Below are positions 52,907-62,506 of a stretch of DNA of 64,000 nt, in pieces (within the stretch, counting starts at the first letter, position 1; every line of letters begins with the position of its first letter). The stretch is from Mesorhizobium sp. Lineage in GTDB: Bacteria; Pseudomonadota; Alphaproteobacteria; Rhizobiales; Rhizobiaceae. The notes beneath the pieces were generated by a model. The model had not been told where the DNA came from, did not search any database, and was given only the letters and a program-made list of their open reading frames with translations. The stretch is taken from the NCBI RefSeq assembly GCF_004962245.1, contig NZ_SUHQ01000010.1:62001-126000 (forward strand), read 5' to 3'. The translations under genes were made by a program, and so were the position numbers.

Positions 52907-54433
52907 TCAACGCCCGGCGCTGGCCAAAGCGCGTTTTTCACGCCGCCGCTGCACCGACGAGGGAATATTCATGCTCTCCCGGTACTTGGCGACCGTGCGC
53001 CTGGCGATATCGACGCCGTTTTCCCGCAACATGTCCACAATCGCGTCGTCGGAAAGCACGTCGACAGGCTTCTCCTCGTCGATCAACTGCTTGATGCGAT
53101 CGCGCACCGCTTCCGACGAATGCGCATCGCCGCCACCCGACGAAGCGATCGAGGCGGTGAAGAAATAGCGCAGTTCGAATACGCCGCGTGGCGTCAGCAT
53201 GTATTTGTTCGCGGTGACCCGACTGACGGTCGATTCGTGCATGCCGATGGCGTCGGCCACCATGCGCAGGTTGAGCGGCTTCAGGTGACGCACGCCATGG
53301 ACGAGGAAAGCATCCTGCTGGCGCACGATTTCCGAGGCAACCTTTAGGATGGTCTTCGCCCGCTGGTCGAGACTGCGCGTCAGCCAGTTGGCGTTCTGCA
53401 GGCATTCCGCCAGGAAGTCCTTTTCCGTCTGGTTCTTCGCATGCGGTGAAACCTGGGCGAAATAGATATGATCGACCAGCACGCGCGGCAGCGTTTCGGC
53501 GTTGAGTTCGACCACCCAGCTCCCGTCATTGGCCGCCCGCACTTCGACATCGGCGATGATGGCATCGCTGGCGCCGCCCGAAAACGCCATCCCCGGGCGC
53601 GGATCGAGCGCACGTATCTCGGCCAGCATGTCGAGCAAATCCTCCTCGTCGACCCCACAAATCCGTTTCAGGGTCTGGAAGTCGCGCCGCGCCAGGAGTT
53701 CGAGATTGGCGATCAAAGCCTTCATTGCCGGATCGAGCCGGTCGCGGACGGCAAGCTGCAGCGACAGACATTCGGCGAGGTCGCGGGCAAAGATGCCGGC
53801 GGGCTCGAATGTCTGGCAGACCGCGAGCGCATTCGTCACCGCCGTTCTGTCGGTACCGAGACGGGCGGCGATTTCCGCCATGTCGGCGCGCATATAGCCG
53901 GCCTCGTCGAGGCCATCGGCAAGTTCGCTGGCGATCAGGCGTGCCGCCGGGTCGGTGAAGGCAAGCGCGACCTGTTCGCCGACATGCTCGCGCAGCGTGA
54001 TGGCGGCGGCCGCCATGTCTCCGACGTCGAAACCGTCGGACGAGGACATGGAACTGCCGCCGGAGGCCGATTTCCACTGGGCCGTCAGGTCGGGACCGAG
54101 CCGCTCGCTCGTGCCCGGATCGTCGGGGAACAGATTTTCCAGCGAAGCATCGAGCTTTTCCGAGATCGCCTCGGCGCTCCACGCTGTTTCCGTCTCGAAC
54201 CAGTCGCCGCCGGTCGCCGTTTCCGGCGGGGCTTCGATCTTCTGTGCCTGGTCGCTGGCGGCATCGTCCTGCGGCTCGGCGCGTTCAAGCAGTGGATTGC
54301 GCTCGATCTCGTCGTCGATGAAGCGTTCCAGCTCGACATGGGTGAACTGCAGCAGCCGGATCGACTGCATGAGCTGAGGTGTCATCACCAGCGACTGGGA
54401 CTGTCGTAGCTGTAGTTTTGCCGCCAATGCCAT
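52907..54433 (-). CDS. rpoN: RpoN, sigma-54 factor
   Basis: 508 residues. Region I is LQLRQSQSLVMTPQLMQSIR then LLQFTHVELERFIDDEIERN, with the usual Gln/Leu-rich activator-response sequence. A long acidic region II follows. The C-terminal DNA-binding part includes MHESTVSRVTANKYMLTPRG and the RpoN box ARRTVAKYRES. It serves nitrogen fixation, nitrogen and dicarboxylate genes with enhancer-binding activators. It lies after lptB and before hpf on the same strand. Confidence 0.97.
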   Translation of the reverse strand: MALAAKLQLRQSQSLVMTPQLMQSIRLLQFTHVELERFIDDEIERNPLLERAEPQDDAASDQAQKIEAPPETATGGDWFETETAWSAEAISEKLDASLENLFPDDPGTSERLGPDLTAQWKSASGGSSMSSSDGFDVGDMAAAAITLREHVGEQVALAFTDPAARLIASELADGLDEAGYMRADMAEIAARLGTDRTAVTNALAVCQTFEPAGIFARDLAECLSLQLAVRDRLDPAMKALIANLELLARRDFQTLKRICGVDEEDLLDMLAEIRALDPRPGMAFSGGASDAIIADVEVRAANDGSWVVELNAETLPRVLVDHIYFAQVSPHAKNQTEKDFLAECLQNANWLTRSLDQRAKTILKVASEIVRQQDAFLVHGVRHLKPLNLRMVADAIGMHESTVSRVTANKYMLTPRGVFELRYFFTASIASSGGGDAHSSEAVRDRIKQLIDEEKPVDVLSDDAIVDMLRENGVDIARRTVAKYRESMNIPSSVQRRREKRALASAGR

Positions 54434-54650
54434 GGTTCGGTTTCAAACGCCCTGTCTACGCATCCGGAGTCTGCCACGCACCCAGACCGCCGGAAGGATT
54501 TTCCCAGCGGAGCATAAGAACTGGCCCGGCTTTTGCTTGTCAAGGCGACGGCGATCAAAACTCGCCTGTCGGCGCGTTATTCGGGCGAGAAATCGAAGAA
54601 AAAAGACCTGTCCCGCGCTAAAAATCGCTCTCCAACAGGAATTCTCAACC

Positions 54651-55469
54651 TCAGAGTGTAAAGCCCTCACCGAGATAAAGCCGCCGCACATCCGGGTTTG
54701 CGACAATTTCGTCGGCCCGGCCATGGGTCAGCACCTGGCCGGCATGGATGATGTAGGCGCGATCGATCAGTCCGAGTGTTTCACGGACATTGTGATCGGT
54801 GATGAGCACGCCGATGCCCCGCGCCGTCAGATGGCGCACAAGTTGCTGGATATCGGCGACGGCGATCGGGTCGATGCCGGCGAAAGGCTCGTCGAGCAGC
54901 ATGTATGCGGGGCGGGTCGCCAGTGCGCGTGCGATTTCAAGACGCCGCCGCTCGCCGCCGGAAAGCGACAGCGACGGGGCCTTGCGCAGATGGCTGATGT
55001 GGAACTCCTCGAGCAGTTCGTCGAGATTGCGCTCGCGCTCCTTGCGGCTCTTTTCGACCACTTCGAGCACGGCACGGATGTTTTGCTCGACGCTCAGGCC
55101 GCGAAAGATCGACGCTTCCTGCGGAAGGTAGCCGATGCCGAGGCGGGCGCGACGGTACATCGGCATCGAGGTGACGTCGAAGCCATCGATTTCGATTGTG
55201 CCTTCATCGACCGGCACAAGGCCGGTGACCATATAGAAGCAGGTCGTCTTGCCGGCGCCGTTGGGACCGAGCAGCCCGACCGCCTCGCCGGCACGCACGC
55301 CGATCGTCACGCCGCTGACGACTTTGCGGCCCTTGTAGCTCTTGGTCAGGCCCTTCGCGATCAGGGTTCCCTTGAACTTTGCCGTATCGACGGTGACCGT
55401 GGCCGGTGCCGCAAGTTTGCTGGCGGCGCGTCCTGGAAGAAGCGCCATCAGCGATGCTACGTCGACCAT
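54651..55469 (-). CDS. lptB: LptB, ATPase of the LPS export machine
   Basis: 272 residues from ATG 55469; this start overlaps the lptA stop (TGATG). Walker [21 protein letters not shown] is near residue 55, signature [17 protein letters not shown], Walker [18 protein letters not shown] and the H-loop [13 protein letters not shown]. The N terminus has about 25 extra residues compared with E. coli LptB. It drives LPS movement with LptFG (encoded elsewhere), via LptC and LptA. Confidence 0.95.
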   Translation of the reverse strand: MVDVASLMALLPGRAASKLAAPATVTVDTAKFKGTLIAKGLTKSYKGRKVVSGVTIGVRAGEAVGLLGPNGAGKTTCFYMVTGLVPVDEGTIEIDGFDVTSMPMYRRARLGIGYLPQEASIFRGLSVEQNIRAVLEVVEKSRKERERNLDELLEEFHISHLRKAPSLSLSGGERRRLEIARALATRPAYMLLDEPFAGIDPIAVADIQQLVRHLTARGIGVLITDHNVRETLGLIDRAYIIHAGQVLTHGRADEIVANPDVRRLYLGEGFTL

Positions 55470-56068
55470 CAGGGCTTCGCCGTTCTCGACTTCGGTGGCG
55501 TGATCGACATCATGACGCGCCCACCCCCGCAGGGATCGACCTGCGCCAGGCCGCTCTTCATCTGCACGGTGAGCTTGCAACCGACCAGCACATTGTCGCC
55601 TTGCGAGAGCACGACCTTGCTGCCTGAAAGCACCAGCACTTCCGTCTTCATGTCGAAGCTGCCGCGGTCGCCGGTGGCGACCTGATCGTCCGATTTTATA
55701 TAGACCTTGTTGTCGACCTCCAGACGGTCGATGTTGGCCGAGCCGGTCATCGCGGCACCTGCGGCCTCCGCGCCCTTGGCGGCAGCGCCGGCATCCCTGA
55801 CGTAGTAGACCGTCATCTTGCCGGACTTGAGCAGGGTTGGTCCCTGGACGACACTTACATTGCCTGTGAACACGGCGATGCTGTCCGCCTGGCGGACCTC
55901 GAGCTTGTCGCTTTCGATCTGGATGGGCTTGTCGCCGGACAGTTTGAGGCCAGACAATTGGCTGGTGGTGTTGGACTGCGCCAGGGACGGTTCTATCCCC
56001 AGGAACAGCCCCAGGCCCAGCAAGGCCGAAGCCGCGGCTACGAGCTGTATCGAACTACTGACCCGCAT
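55469..56068 (-). CDS. lptA: LptA, periplasmic LPS-transport protein
   Basis: 199 residues with a signal peptide ([20 protein letters not shown], cut near SLAQ). The OstA-like beta-jellyroll repeats are seen as [40 protein letters not shown] and [20 protein letters not shown]. It forms the periplasmic bridge for LPS. Its start overlaps lptC by 14 nt and its stop overlaps the lptB start. Confidence 0.92.
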   Translation of the reverse strand: MRVSSSIQLVAAASALLGLGLFLGIEPSLAQSNTTSQLSGLKLSGDKPIQIESDKLEVRQADSIAVFTGNVSVVQGPTLLKSGKMTVYYVRDAGAAAKGAEAAGAAMTGSANIDRLEVDNKVYIKSDDQVATGDRGSFDMKTEVLVLSGSKVVLSQGDNVLVGCKLTVQMKSGLAQVDPCGGGRVMMSITPPKSRTAKP

Positions 56069-56768
56069 GGGATTCTCCGCTCTTTGCCTCTGCCGCTTTC
56101 AAGCTGGCGGGGTCGATGTTGACGCGCACTCTGTTCTCGAAAACCACGATCTTGCCGTTATCCTGGACCGACATCGAATCTGCGGTGATCCGCGACCCGC
56201 CGCGGCTGACGTCGACCGGGTCATCCGTCTTCATAGTGCCTTTGGCTATGTCGAGAAAGACCGATTTGAACTTTGCCTGCAAGCCATCGGTGGTGGTTAT
56301 GGTGACATCGCTGGTCAGGCTCATCGTGTTGCCGTCGCGATTGTAGACGCCGTGCGAGGCATTGACCGCCGCCACATTGTCGGCCGAGATCGGGAGCTTG
56401 GCGTCGATGCCCTCCAGATCGATGATGCCTTGCTTGCTCACGTCCTGTATGGCGCGCAAGGCTGTCATGGAGTAGGGCAGTTTCTGCTTGGTGAACCCGT
56501 TGAGCTTGGGGTTGGCCATTACCAGCTTGCCATTGGCGAAGGCGCTGCCATCGGCCTGGACCTGGACCGAGACAGGCGCCGCGAGATACGAATAGACCGG
56601 GAAAGCGACCGCGATCACGGCAGCGACCAGCGGCACCGCCAGCTTCAAGACACGGACGCGGCGCGAATGGCGCTGGGCAATGCCGAAGGCGTCGGCCCGC
56701 GCCGGGCCTACGGCCGGGGGTGCCAACTCCGTCTCGGTGTTGGTCGGTTCGATCGGTCGCGCTAACAT
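56055..56768 (-). CDS. lptC: LptC, inner-membrane LPS-transport protein
   Basis: 237 residues with one N-terminal membrane segment after about 42 residues (VLKLAVPLVAAVIAVAFPVY). The periplasmic part has IVMANPKLNGFTKQKLPYSM-like wording and VNASHGVYNRDGNTMSLTSD, which fits the LptC fold. It passes LPS from LptBFG to LptA. First gene of the lptCAB-rpoN-hpf-ptsN series. Confidence 0.9.
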   Translation of the reverse strand: MLARPIEPTNTETELAPPAVGPARADAFGIAQRHSRRVRVLKLAVPLVAAVIAVAFPVYSYLAAPVSVQVQADGSAFANGKLVMANPKLNGFTKQKLPYSMTALRAIQDVSKQGIIDLEGIDAKLPISADNVAAVNASHGVYNRDGNTMSLTSDVTITTTDGLQAKFKSVFLDIAKGTMKTDDPVDVSRGGSRITADSMSVQDNGKIVVFENRVRVNIDPASLKAAEAKSGESHAGQ

Positions 56769-57087
56769 GACTGCTTTCTTTTAAACCCCTGCCGCCAAGC
56801 ACCCTATAGGTGGGATGCCGACGCCCTCAAGCAAGCACAAGCGGAGGAAAACCGCAAAAATGTGACGATTGCTGTTGTACAAACGAAAATGAAACCGGCA
56901 CAACTTGTGCATCATACCAGATACGGGCGGACAGCGTTAGGGCCTGTGGATTGGTCTGGACGTCTCCTGAAATGCCGGCCCGCGAACGTTGAAGACGTCG
57001 TCTTTGGCGCAAGCGCGTCAGGAATCGGTAGCCGGGCGCGGATGGTTGCTTTAAAAGCATCTCTCCCACCGACTATGAGGCTGGACC
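56769..57087. other. Intergenic region between lptC and sppA
   Basis: 319 bp between divergent genes. The neighbouring palindromes TTGTACAA (56875-56882) and GCACAA-C-TTGTGC (56896-56908) lie 13 bp apart and could be binding sites for a regulator. In many relatives a ribonuclease D gene stands upstream of lptC; it is not in this window. No gene is seen. Confidence 0.45.
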
Positions 57088-58041
57088 ATGGCACTGAGAG
57101 CCGACGACCTGATCGACCGCCGCCGCTTGCGCCGCAAGCTGACATTTTGGCGCGTTGCAGCGCTTGTTGTCGCAGCGGCCGGGTTGGTTGTCCTTTCGAC
57201 CTGGATTTATGGTGATGACCTCACTGGCACGGCGGTCGACCATATCGCCAAGGTCAAGATCGAGGGCACCATCACCGAAGACGACGAACTGATCAAACGG
57301 CTGGACACCATCCGTCAATCCTCGAGGGTGAAAGCAGTGATCCTGTCGATCGATTCACCGGGCGGCACCACCGTCGGAGGTGAATCGATCTACGAGGCAG
57401 TGCGCAAGCTGGCCGCCGACAAGCCGGTGGTGGCCGAGGTCGGGACGTTGGCCGCATCGGCGGGCTATATGATCGCCACCGCGGCCGATCATATCGTCGC
57501 GCGCAAGTCCTCGATCGTCGGCTCGATAGGCGTGCTGATCCAGTATCCGGACGTCAGCGGCCTTATGGACAAGCTCGGCATTAAGCTCGAGGAAGTGAAA
57601 TCCTCGCCGTTGAAAGCCTCGCCGTCGCCCTTCAAGCCGGCCAATGACAACGAACGCGCCATGGTCCGCAAGCTCATCCTCGACAGCTACGACTGGTTCG
57701 TCGGCATCGTCGCCGAGCGCCGCAACATGACCAAGCCGGAGGCACTGGCGCTGGCCGATGGGTCGATCTTCACCGGCAGGCAGGCTGTCGCCAACAAATT
57801 GATCGACGCGGTCGGCGGTGAGACCGAAGCGATCGACTGGCTCGCAACCAAGGGCGTCGACGCCAAGCTCGAGGTGGTGGAGTGGAAGGATACGGAAGGC
57901 GGCAGCTTCCTGTTCTCGAAGGCGATGGCGCGAACCATCGGCAGTGCACTCGGCCTGCCCGACTATGGCGGCGACATCATTCACGAACTTGGTGGCGACC
58001 GCTTGTTTCTTGACGGTCTCGTTTCCGTCTGGCACCCTTGA
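57088..58041 (+). CDS. sppA: S49 family signal peptide peptidase (SppA-like, short form)
   Basis: 317 residues. An N-terminal membrane anchor (residues 22-41) precedes one S49 protease domain: DSPGGTTVGGESIYEAVRKL, the catalytic Ser in GTLAASAGYMIATAADHIV and the Lys in ARKSSIVGSIGVLIQYPDVS. It is about half the size of E. coli SppA, as is normal for this family in alphaproteobacteria, and would act as an oligomer to degrade cleaved signal peptides. ihfB follows 70 nt later. Confidence 0.92.
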   Translation: MALRADDLIDRRRLRRKLTFWRVAALVVAAAGLVVLSTWIYGDDLTGTAVDHIAKVKIEGTITEDDELIKRLDTIRQSSRVKAVILSIDSPGGTTVGGESIYEAVRKLAADKPVVAEVGTLAASAGYMIATAADHIVARKSSIVGSIGVLIQYPDVSGLMDKLGIKLEEVKSSPLKASPSPFKPANDNERAMVRKLILDSYDWFVGIVAERRNMTKPEALALADGSIFTGRQAVANKLIDAVGGETEAIDWLATKGVDAKLEVVEWKDTEGGSFLFSKAMARTIGSALGLPDYGGDIIHELGGDRLFLDGLVSVWHP

Positions 58042-58111
58042 GACGAGTGAAAAAAGCAAATAAAATCATCCTCATAATTTTCACGGTAGTGTTTTCACGG
58101 GGAGCCTTCTC

Positions 58112-58396
58112 ATGATCAAATCCGAGCTTGTGCAGATCATCGCCACACGTAACCCGCACCTCTTCCTGCGCGACGTCGAGAACATAGTCGGCGCGATTTT
58201 CGACGAGATCACCGACGCGCTTGCCGAAGGCAACCGGGTCGAGCTGCGCGGTTTCGGCGCTTTCTCGGTGAAAAACCGCCCCGCCCGCACCGGCCGCAAT
58301 CCGCGCACCGGCGAATCCGTCGAGGTCGAGGAGAAATGGGTGCCGTTCTTCAAGACCGGCAAGGAATTGCGCGAAAGGCTGAACGGCGGGAAATAA
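58112..58396 (+). CDS. ihfB: Integration host factor subunit beta
   Basis: 94 residues. [20 protein letters not shown], then [20 protein letters not shown] with the intercalating Pro in [12 protein letters not shown], and [16 protein letters not shown] at the end. It pairs with IhfA to bend DNA, including at sigma-54 promoters. A GGGGAG site lies upstream of the ATG. Confidence 0.96.
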   Translation: MIKSELVQIIATRNPHLFLRDVENIVGAIFDEITDALAEGNRVELRGFGAFSVKNRPARTGRNPRTGESVEVEEKWVPFFKTGKELRERLNGGK

Positions 58397-58457
58397 GCGC
58401 CGCGCGGGCTCATGCGCCATGCCGGCCCTCGGTAGCCCGCTTTCGACAGGAAATCCC

Positions 58458-58790
58458 ATGTTCAATCGTTTCTTGCTCATCGTGGTCTTCGTGCCGCTGG
58501 CCGTCATCCTGATTGCGCTGGCCGTCGCCAACCGCGATCCGGTTGCCTTCACCCTGGACCCGTTCAACCCCGGCAACCCGGTGTTGACGATGACGCTGCC
58601 GCTTTTCATCTTCCTGTTCCTGGCTCTCGCCATCGGCATGGTCGTCGGCAGCCTGGCGACATGGGTCAAGCAGGGCCGCTATCGCAAGCTGGCGCGCCAG
58701 CGCGGCGTCGAGGCCGAGAACCTGCGCCAGGCGGTCAGCCGCGCTCCGGTCGCGCCACAAGGCCCGGCGCTGCCGAAGCCGACGAACTGA
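58458..58790 (+). CDS. LapA-domain (DUF1049) membrane protein
   Basis: 110 residues from ATG 58458 (MFNRFLLIVVF). Two membrane segments, VVFVPLAVILIALAVANRDP and TMTLPLFIFLFLALAIGMVV, then a basic cytoplasmic helix (TWVKQGRYRKLARQRGVEAE). This is the LapA/YciS type, linked in E. coli with LPS assembly control. It follows ihfB, as in E. coli and many relatives. Confidence 0.85.
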   Translation: MFNRFLLIVVFVPLAVILIALAVANRDPVAFTLDPFNPGNPVLTMTLPLFIFLFLALAIGMVVGSLATWVKQGRYRKLARQRGVEAENLRQAVSRAPVAPQGPALPKPTN

Positions 58791-58795
58791 ACTAA

Positions 58796-58837
58796 TACAG
58801 CGCCGCGCGTCCTTTTGGACGCGCAAAGGACGCTGTA
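58796..58837. repeat. Short palindromic repeat (TACAGCG...CGCTGTA)
   Basis: TACAGCG (58796-58802) pairs with CGCTGTA (58831-58837), and inside it GCGCGTCC-TTTT-GGACGCGC (58805-58824) is a perfect hairpin. It stands directly after the LapA-domain gene and next to another palindromic element, forming a composite rhizobial repeat. Confidence 0.75.
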
Positions 58838-58850
58838 CCATTTTTGATTT

Positions 58851-58898
58851 ACGCATGATCCTTTCCGAAAATCGGTTCCGATTTTCGGGGTCATGCGT
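58851..58898. repeat. Dispersed palindromic element (GCATGATC...GGTCATGC)
   Basis: CCGAAAATCGG (58865-58875) pairs with CCGATTTTCGG (58878-58888) around TT, and the outer ACGCATGATC pairs with GGTCATGCGT. It is the best-preserved copy of the element also seen at 5852. Confidence 0.8.
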
Positions 58899-58925
58899 TT
58901 TCCGGTTCTCTCTGCGGAGCTTCTC

Positions 58926-59891
58926 ATGCTGACCATTTCGGCCGCCGAGGTCGACCATGCACTGACCTTTCCCGGACTGGTCGAGACACTGCGCGCGGCT
59001 TTTCGCGATGGAGCGGTACAACCGGTCAGGCACCACCATACGGTCGAACGGCCTGACGGCGCGGCCTCGACCCTGCTCTTGATGCCGGCCTGGACCGACT
59101 TCAATGCGGCCGGCACGTCGGCCGGCGGCCATATCGGCGTCAAGATCGTCACGGTGTCGCCCGACAACAACGCGTTAAGCAAACCCGCGGTGATGGGGCT
59201 TTACCTCCTGCTCGACGGCGCCACCGGCGAGCCCGAAGCCATGATCGACGGCCAGCGGCTGACGCAGTGGCGCACGGCCTGTGCCTCGGCGCTGGCCGCT
59301 TCCTATCTGGCCCGTGAGGACGCTTCGCGGCTGCTGGTGGTCGGCGCCGGCGCTCTGTCGCCGTTCCTGGCCAAGGCGCATTCGGCGGTGCGGCCGATCA
59401 AAACCATCCGCATCTGGAACCGCACGCCGGCCAATGCCGAAAAGGTTGCGGCGGAATTGCGTGCCGAGGGATTTGCCGCCACCGCCGCGAGCGATCTCGA
59501 CGCCGAGCTCGGCCAGGCCGATATCGTGTCGTCGGCAACCATCACGACCACGCCGCTGATCAAGGGCGCACTCTTGCAGCCGGGGACCCATGTCGATCTG
59601 GTCGGTGGCTTCACGCCGGCCATGCGCGAAAGCGACGACGATGCGATTGCGCGTGCCCGTGTCTATGTCGACACCCGCGCCGGCGCCACCAAGGAGGCGG
59701 GCGACATCGTCCAGCCGCTGGCCTCGGGCGTGCTCAAGGCGCAAGCCATCGTCGCCGACCTGCATGAACTGGCGCGCGGCCAGAAGAAGGGCCGGCAAAG
59801 CCCCGGTGAGATCACGCTGTTCAAATCGGTCGGCGCGGCCCTGGAGGACCTCGCCGCCGGCATTGCCGTTTACAAGGTACTCAAGAGCTAG
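58926..59891 (+). CDS. Ornithine cyclodeaminase / mu-crystallin family protein
   Basis: 321 residues; the ATG at 58926 (MLTISAAEVDHAL) has GGAG 8 nt upstream. The Rossmann part starts near residue 125 with RLLVVGAGALSPFLAKAHSA, followed by IRIWNRTPANAEKVAAELRA and DIVSSATITTTPLIKG. Members include cyclodeaminases and ketimine or iminosuccinate reductases, so the reaction cannot be fixed by sequence alone. It is a single gene preceded by palindromic repeats. Confidence 0.87.
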   Translation: MLTISAAEVDHALTFPGLVETLRAAFRDGAVQPVRHHHTVERPDGAASTLLLMPAWTDFNAAGTSAGGHIGVKIVTVSPDNNALSKPAVMGLYLLLDGATGEPEAMIDGQRLTQWRTACASALAASYLAREDASRLLVVGAGALSPFLAKAHSAVRPIKTIRIWNRTPANAEKVAAELRAEGFAATAASDLDAELGQADIVSSATITTTPLIKGALLQPGTHVDLVGGFTPAMRESDDDAIARARVYVDTRAGATKEAGDIVQPLASGVLKAQAIVADLHELARGQKKGRQSPGEITLFKSVGAALEDLAAGIAVYKVLKS

Positions 59892-59960
59892 GGGAGTAGG
59901 AGCCGTACCAATCGTGTGGCTTCGTGCCAATCATACTTTCCCTATTCAGTTACTCCCCTA
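59890..59960. terminator. Inverted repeat after the ornithine-cyclodeaminase-like gene
   Basis: TAGGGGAGTA (59890-59899, spanning the stop codon) is repeated inverted as TACTCCCCTA (59951-59960), with a 51-nt loop that itself contains TCCCTATTC repeats. It could end the upstream transcript, but the long loop makes it a modest candidate. Confidence 0.4.
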
Positions 59961-60032
59961 CTTCCCTATTCCCGTTCGGTTTGTTGCACCGGTGAATGTG
60001 CTGTGGCAGAAGCGGCCCAAGTCGCCCCGGAG

Positions 60033-61088
60033 ATGCTCTTCTTGAAACCTTTTCGCGACAAGCGCCGTGACAGCCGCTCGCATCAATTCGCAAAGGGCGG
60101 GGCGGAACAGGCGTCGCGCGGAACCGGCACAGCATCGGGCAACCGCTCCGAACCGAAAGCCGCGCCGCGTGTCCTTTCCCGCCGTGATGGCGCCCTGCCC
60201 GTCGAACACCTGCCATTGATCCTCGAAGTGGCGCCCAACGCCGACTATGCGCTGCTCGACAGCGGCGCCGGGCAGAAGCTCGAACAGTACGGTCCCTATC
60301 GCATCGTCCGGCCCGAGGGCCAGGCAATCTGGCAAAAGGCGTTGCCGGCCAAGGACTGGGACCGCGCCGATGCCATTTTCACCGGCGACACCGACGAGGA
60401 AGGCATCGGCCGCTGGCGCTTTCCAAGGACCCCGCTCGGCGAGACCTGGCCGATGAAGCATGACGGCATCGACTATCTCGGCCGCTTCACCTCGTTTCGC
60501 CATGTCGGCGTCTTTCCCGAGCAGGCCTCGCACTGGGATCACATGGCCGGGCTGATCGCGGCGGCGAAGCGGCCGGTCAAGGTGCTGAACCTGTTCGGCT
60601 ATACCGGCCTTGCCTCGCTGGTGGCAGCGCGCGCCGGCGCCGAGGTCACTCATGTCGACGCGTCCAAGAAGGCGATCGGCTGGGCCAGGGAAAACCAGGA
60701 GATGGCGGGCCTGTCGCAAAAGCCGATCCGCTGGATCGTCGACGACGCCATGAAATTCACCGAGCGCGAGGAGCGCCGCGGCAGCCGCTACGACATCGTC
60801 CTGTTCGATCCGCCCGCCTATGGCCGTGGCCCCAAGGGCGAGGTCTGGCAGTTGTTCGAGGACCTGCCCGCGCTGACCGACCTCTGCCGCTCGATCCTGA
60901 CGCCGAAGCCGCTTGCCGTGGTGCTGACCGCCTATTCGATCCGCGCCTCCTTCTTCGCCATCCATGCCTTGATGCGCGACACGTTCGCCGGCATGGGCGG
61001 CACGGTCGAGTCCGGCGAACTGATCATCCGCGAGAAATCCGCCGGCCGGGCGCTGTCCACGTCGCTGTTCTCGCGCTGGGTGGCCTGA
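60033..61088 (+). CDS. Class I SAM-dependent methyltransferase (RlmI-like core)
   Basis: About 351 residues from ATG 60033; GTG at 59998 or an earlier ATG are possible. The central SAM fold reads VKVLNLFGYTGLASLVAARA, GAEVTHVDASKKAIGWAREN and IVLFDPPAYGRGPKGEVWQL, with the DPPxYG motif of the RlmI/RlmKL-like rRNA methyltransferases. The PUA domain of RlmI is missing; instead about 90 residues precede the core. It abuts the TrmH-family gene (zero-base gap), which supports a shared role in RNA modification. Confidence 0.87.
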   Translation: MLFLKPFRDKRRDSRSHQFAKGGAEQASRGTGTASGNRSEPKAAPRVLSRRDGALPVEHLPLILEVAPNADYALLDSGAGQKLEQYGPYRIVRPEGQAIWQKALPAKDWDRADAIFTGDTDEEGIGRWRFPRTPLGETWPMKHDGIDYLGRFTSFRHVGVFPEQASHWDHMAGLIAAAKRPVKVLNLFGYTGLASLVAARAGAEVTHVDASKKAIGWARENQEMAGLSQKPIRWIVDDAMKFTEREERRGSRYDIVLFDPPAYGRGPKGEVWQLFEDLPALTDLCRSILTPKPLAVVLTAYSIRASFFAIHALMRDTFAGMGGTVESGELIIREKSAGRALSTSLFSRWVA

Positions 61089-61946
61089 ATGAGCGAGCGG
61101 CACGCAGGCGCGCCCGGGCAGGTGAAAGAGGTCACCAGCCTTGCCAACCCGCTGGTCAAGGACATCAAGGCGCTCGCCCTGAAGAAATTCCGCGACCAGC
61201 AGAACGCCTTTATGGCCGAAGGGCTGAAGCTGGTGATCGACGCCCTCGATCTCGGCTGGTCGATCAGGACACTGGTCTTCGCCAAGGCCGGACGCGGCAA
61301 CGCGGCGGTCGAAAAAGTCGCGGCGCGCACGGTTGCCGCCGGCGGCACCGTGCTCGAAGTTTCGGAAAAAGTGCTGGTCGCCATCACCCGTCGCGACAAC
61401 CCGCAAATGGTGGTTGGCGTCTTTTCGCAGAAGTTCCTGCCGCTGAAGGACATCCGGGCCCAAGAAGGCGATGTCTGGGTGGCGCTCGACCGTGTGCGCG
61501 ACCCAGGCAATCTCGGCACCGTCATCCGCACCGTCGATGCGGTGGGCGCCAAGGGCGTCATCCTGGTCGGCGAGACCACCGATCCTTTTTCCGTCGAGAC
61601 CGTGCGCGCCACCATGGGCTCGATCTTCGCCGTGCCGGTCGCCAGGGCGACGCCGGACGCCTTCCTCGCATGGCGAAAGAGCTTTCCCGGCCTCGTCGCC
61701 GGCACGCATCTGAGGGGTGCGGTCGACTACCGGTCGGTCGATTTTTCCAAAGGCCCTGTGCTGCTGATGATGGGCAACGAACAGCAGGGCCTGCCCGACA
61801 GCCTGGCCGAAAGCTGCGACAGGTTGCTGCGGATTCCGCAGGCTGGCCGGGCCGATTCGCTCAATCTCGCGGTGGCCACCGGCATCATGCTGTTCGAGAT
61901 CCGGCGCGGTGCGCTGAAACTTGCCCCGGAGGACGCCAAACCGTGA
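61089..61946 (+). CDS. TrmH/SpoU-family RNA methyltransferase
   Basis: 285 residues. An N-terminal RNA-binding region (VTSLANPLVKDIKALALKKF) precedes the SPOUT domain: VWVALDRVRDPGNLGTVIRT (motif 1), LLMMGNEQQGLPDSLAESCD (motif 2) and IPQAGRADSLNLAVATGIML (motif 3). It makes a 2'-O-methylation in rRNA or tRNA; the target is unknown. Its stop overlaps the possible GTG start of lspA. Confidence 0.92.
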   Translation: MSERHAGAPGQVKEVTSLANPLVKDIKALALKKFRDQQNAFMAEGLKLVIDALDLGWSIRTLVFAKAGRGNAAVEKVAARTVAAGGTVLEVSEKVLVAITRRDNPQMVVGVFSQKFLPLKDIRAQEGDVWVALDRVRDPGNLGTVIRTVDAVGAKGVILVGETTDPFSVETVRATMGSIFAVPVARATPDAFLAWRKSFPGLVAGTHLRGAVDYRSVDFSKGPVLLMMGNEQQGLPDSLAESCDRLLRIPQAGRADSLNLAVATGIMLFEIRRGALKLAPEDAKP

Positions 61947-62455
61947 CATCCCAAATGGTGAAATCCCAAACGGCGAAATCATGGTTCCCTTACGCCCTGC
62001 TGGTCGCAGCGGCGATAGCGCTCGACCAGTGGGTAAAACACCTGGTCGAGACCGGCCTCGCCTTTCAGGAAAAGGTCGATCTCGTGCCGTTCCTGGCACT
62101 GTATCGCACCTACAACACCGGCATCGCCTTCTCGATGTTTTCGTCGTTTGGCGACACCGGCCTGGTGGTCATCGCCGCTAGCGTCGTCGCGTTCGTGCTC
62201 TATCTCGCGGCCCGCACGCCGCCCGGCCACGTGCTTACCCGCATCGGCTTTGCGCTGATCGTCGGCGGCGCGCTCGGCAATCTGCTCGACCGCGCGACCT
62301 ATGGCCACGTGATCGACTACATCCTGTTCCACACCCCGGTGTGGTCCTTCGCCATCTTCAACCTCGCCGACGCCTTCATCGCGGTCGGCGCGGTGCTGGT
62401 CGTCTTCGACGAACTCATCGGTTGGCGGCGCGGGGCCAAGCCCTCAAGCGATTGA
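61943..62455 (+). CDS. lspA: Lipoprotein signal peptidase
   Basis: About 170 residues with four membrane segments. The catalytic Asp motifs are visible: RTYNTGIAFSMFSSFG (region with Asn) and NLADAFIAVGAVLVVFDELI, along with GGALGNLLDRATYGHVIDYI carrying the first Asp. I list GTG 61943, which overlaps the previous stop (GTGA); ATG 61955 is equally possible. The N-terminal codons lie in a short imperfect tandem repeat of about 15 bp (CATCCCAAATGGTGA / AATCCCAAACGGCGA). Confidence 0.93.
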   Translation: MTSQMVKSQTAKSWFPYALLVAAAIALDQWVKHLVETGLAFQEKVDLVPFLALYRTYNTGIAFSMFSSFGDTGLVVIAASVVAFVLYLAARTPPGHVLTRIGFALIVGGALGNLLDRATYGHVIDYILFHTPVWSFAIFNLADAFIAVGAVLVVFDELIGWRRGAKPSSD

Positions 62456-62506
62456 CCTGACCTTCCACCGCCATACAGTGCCCATTCGAAAGCCCGAGGA
62501 GAAGAC

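Noticed and set aside
59958..62099. 713-codon leftward open frame over the two methyltransferase genes
   Set aside because: It is a mirror of two clearly real rightward genes, with low-complexity Arg/His/Gly protein and no recognisable motif.
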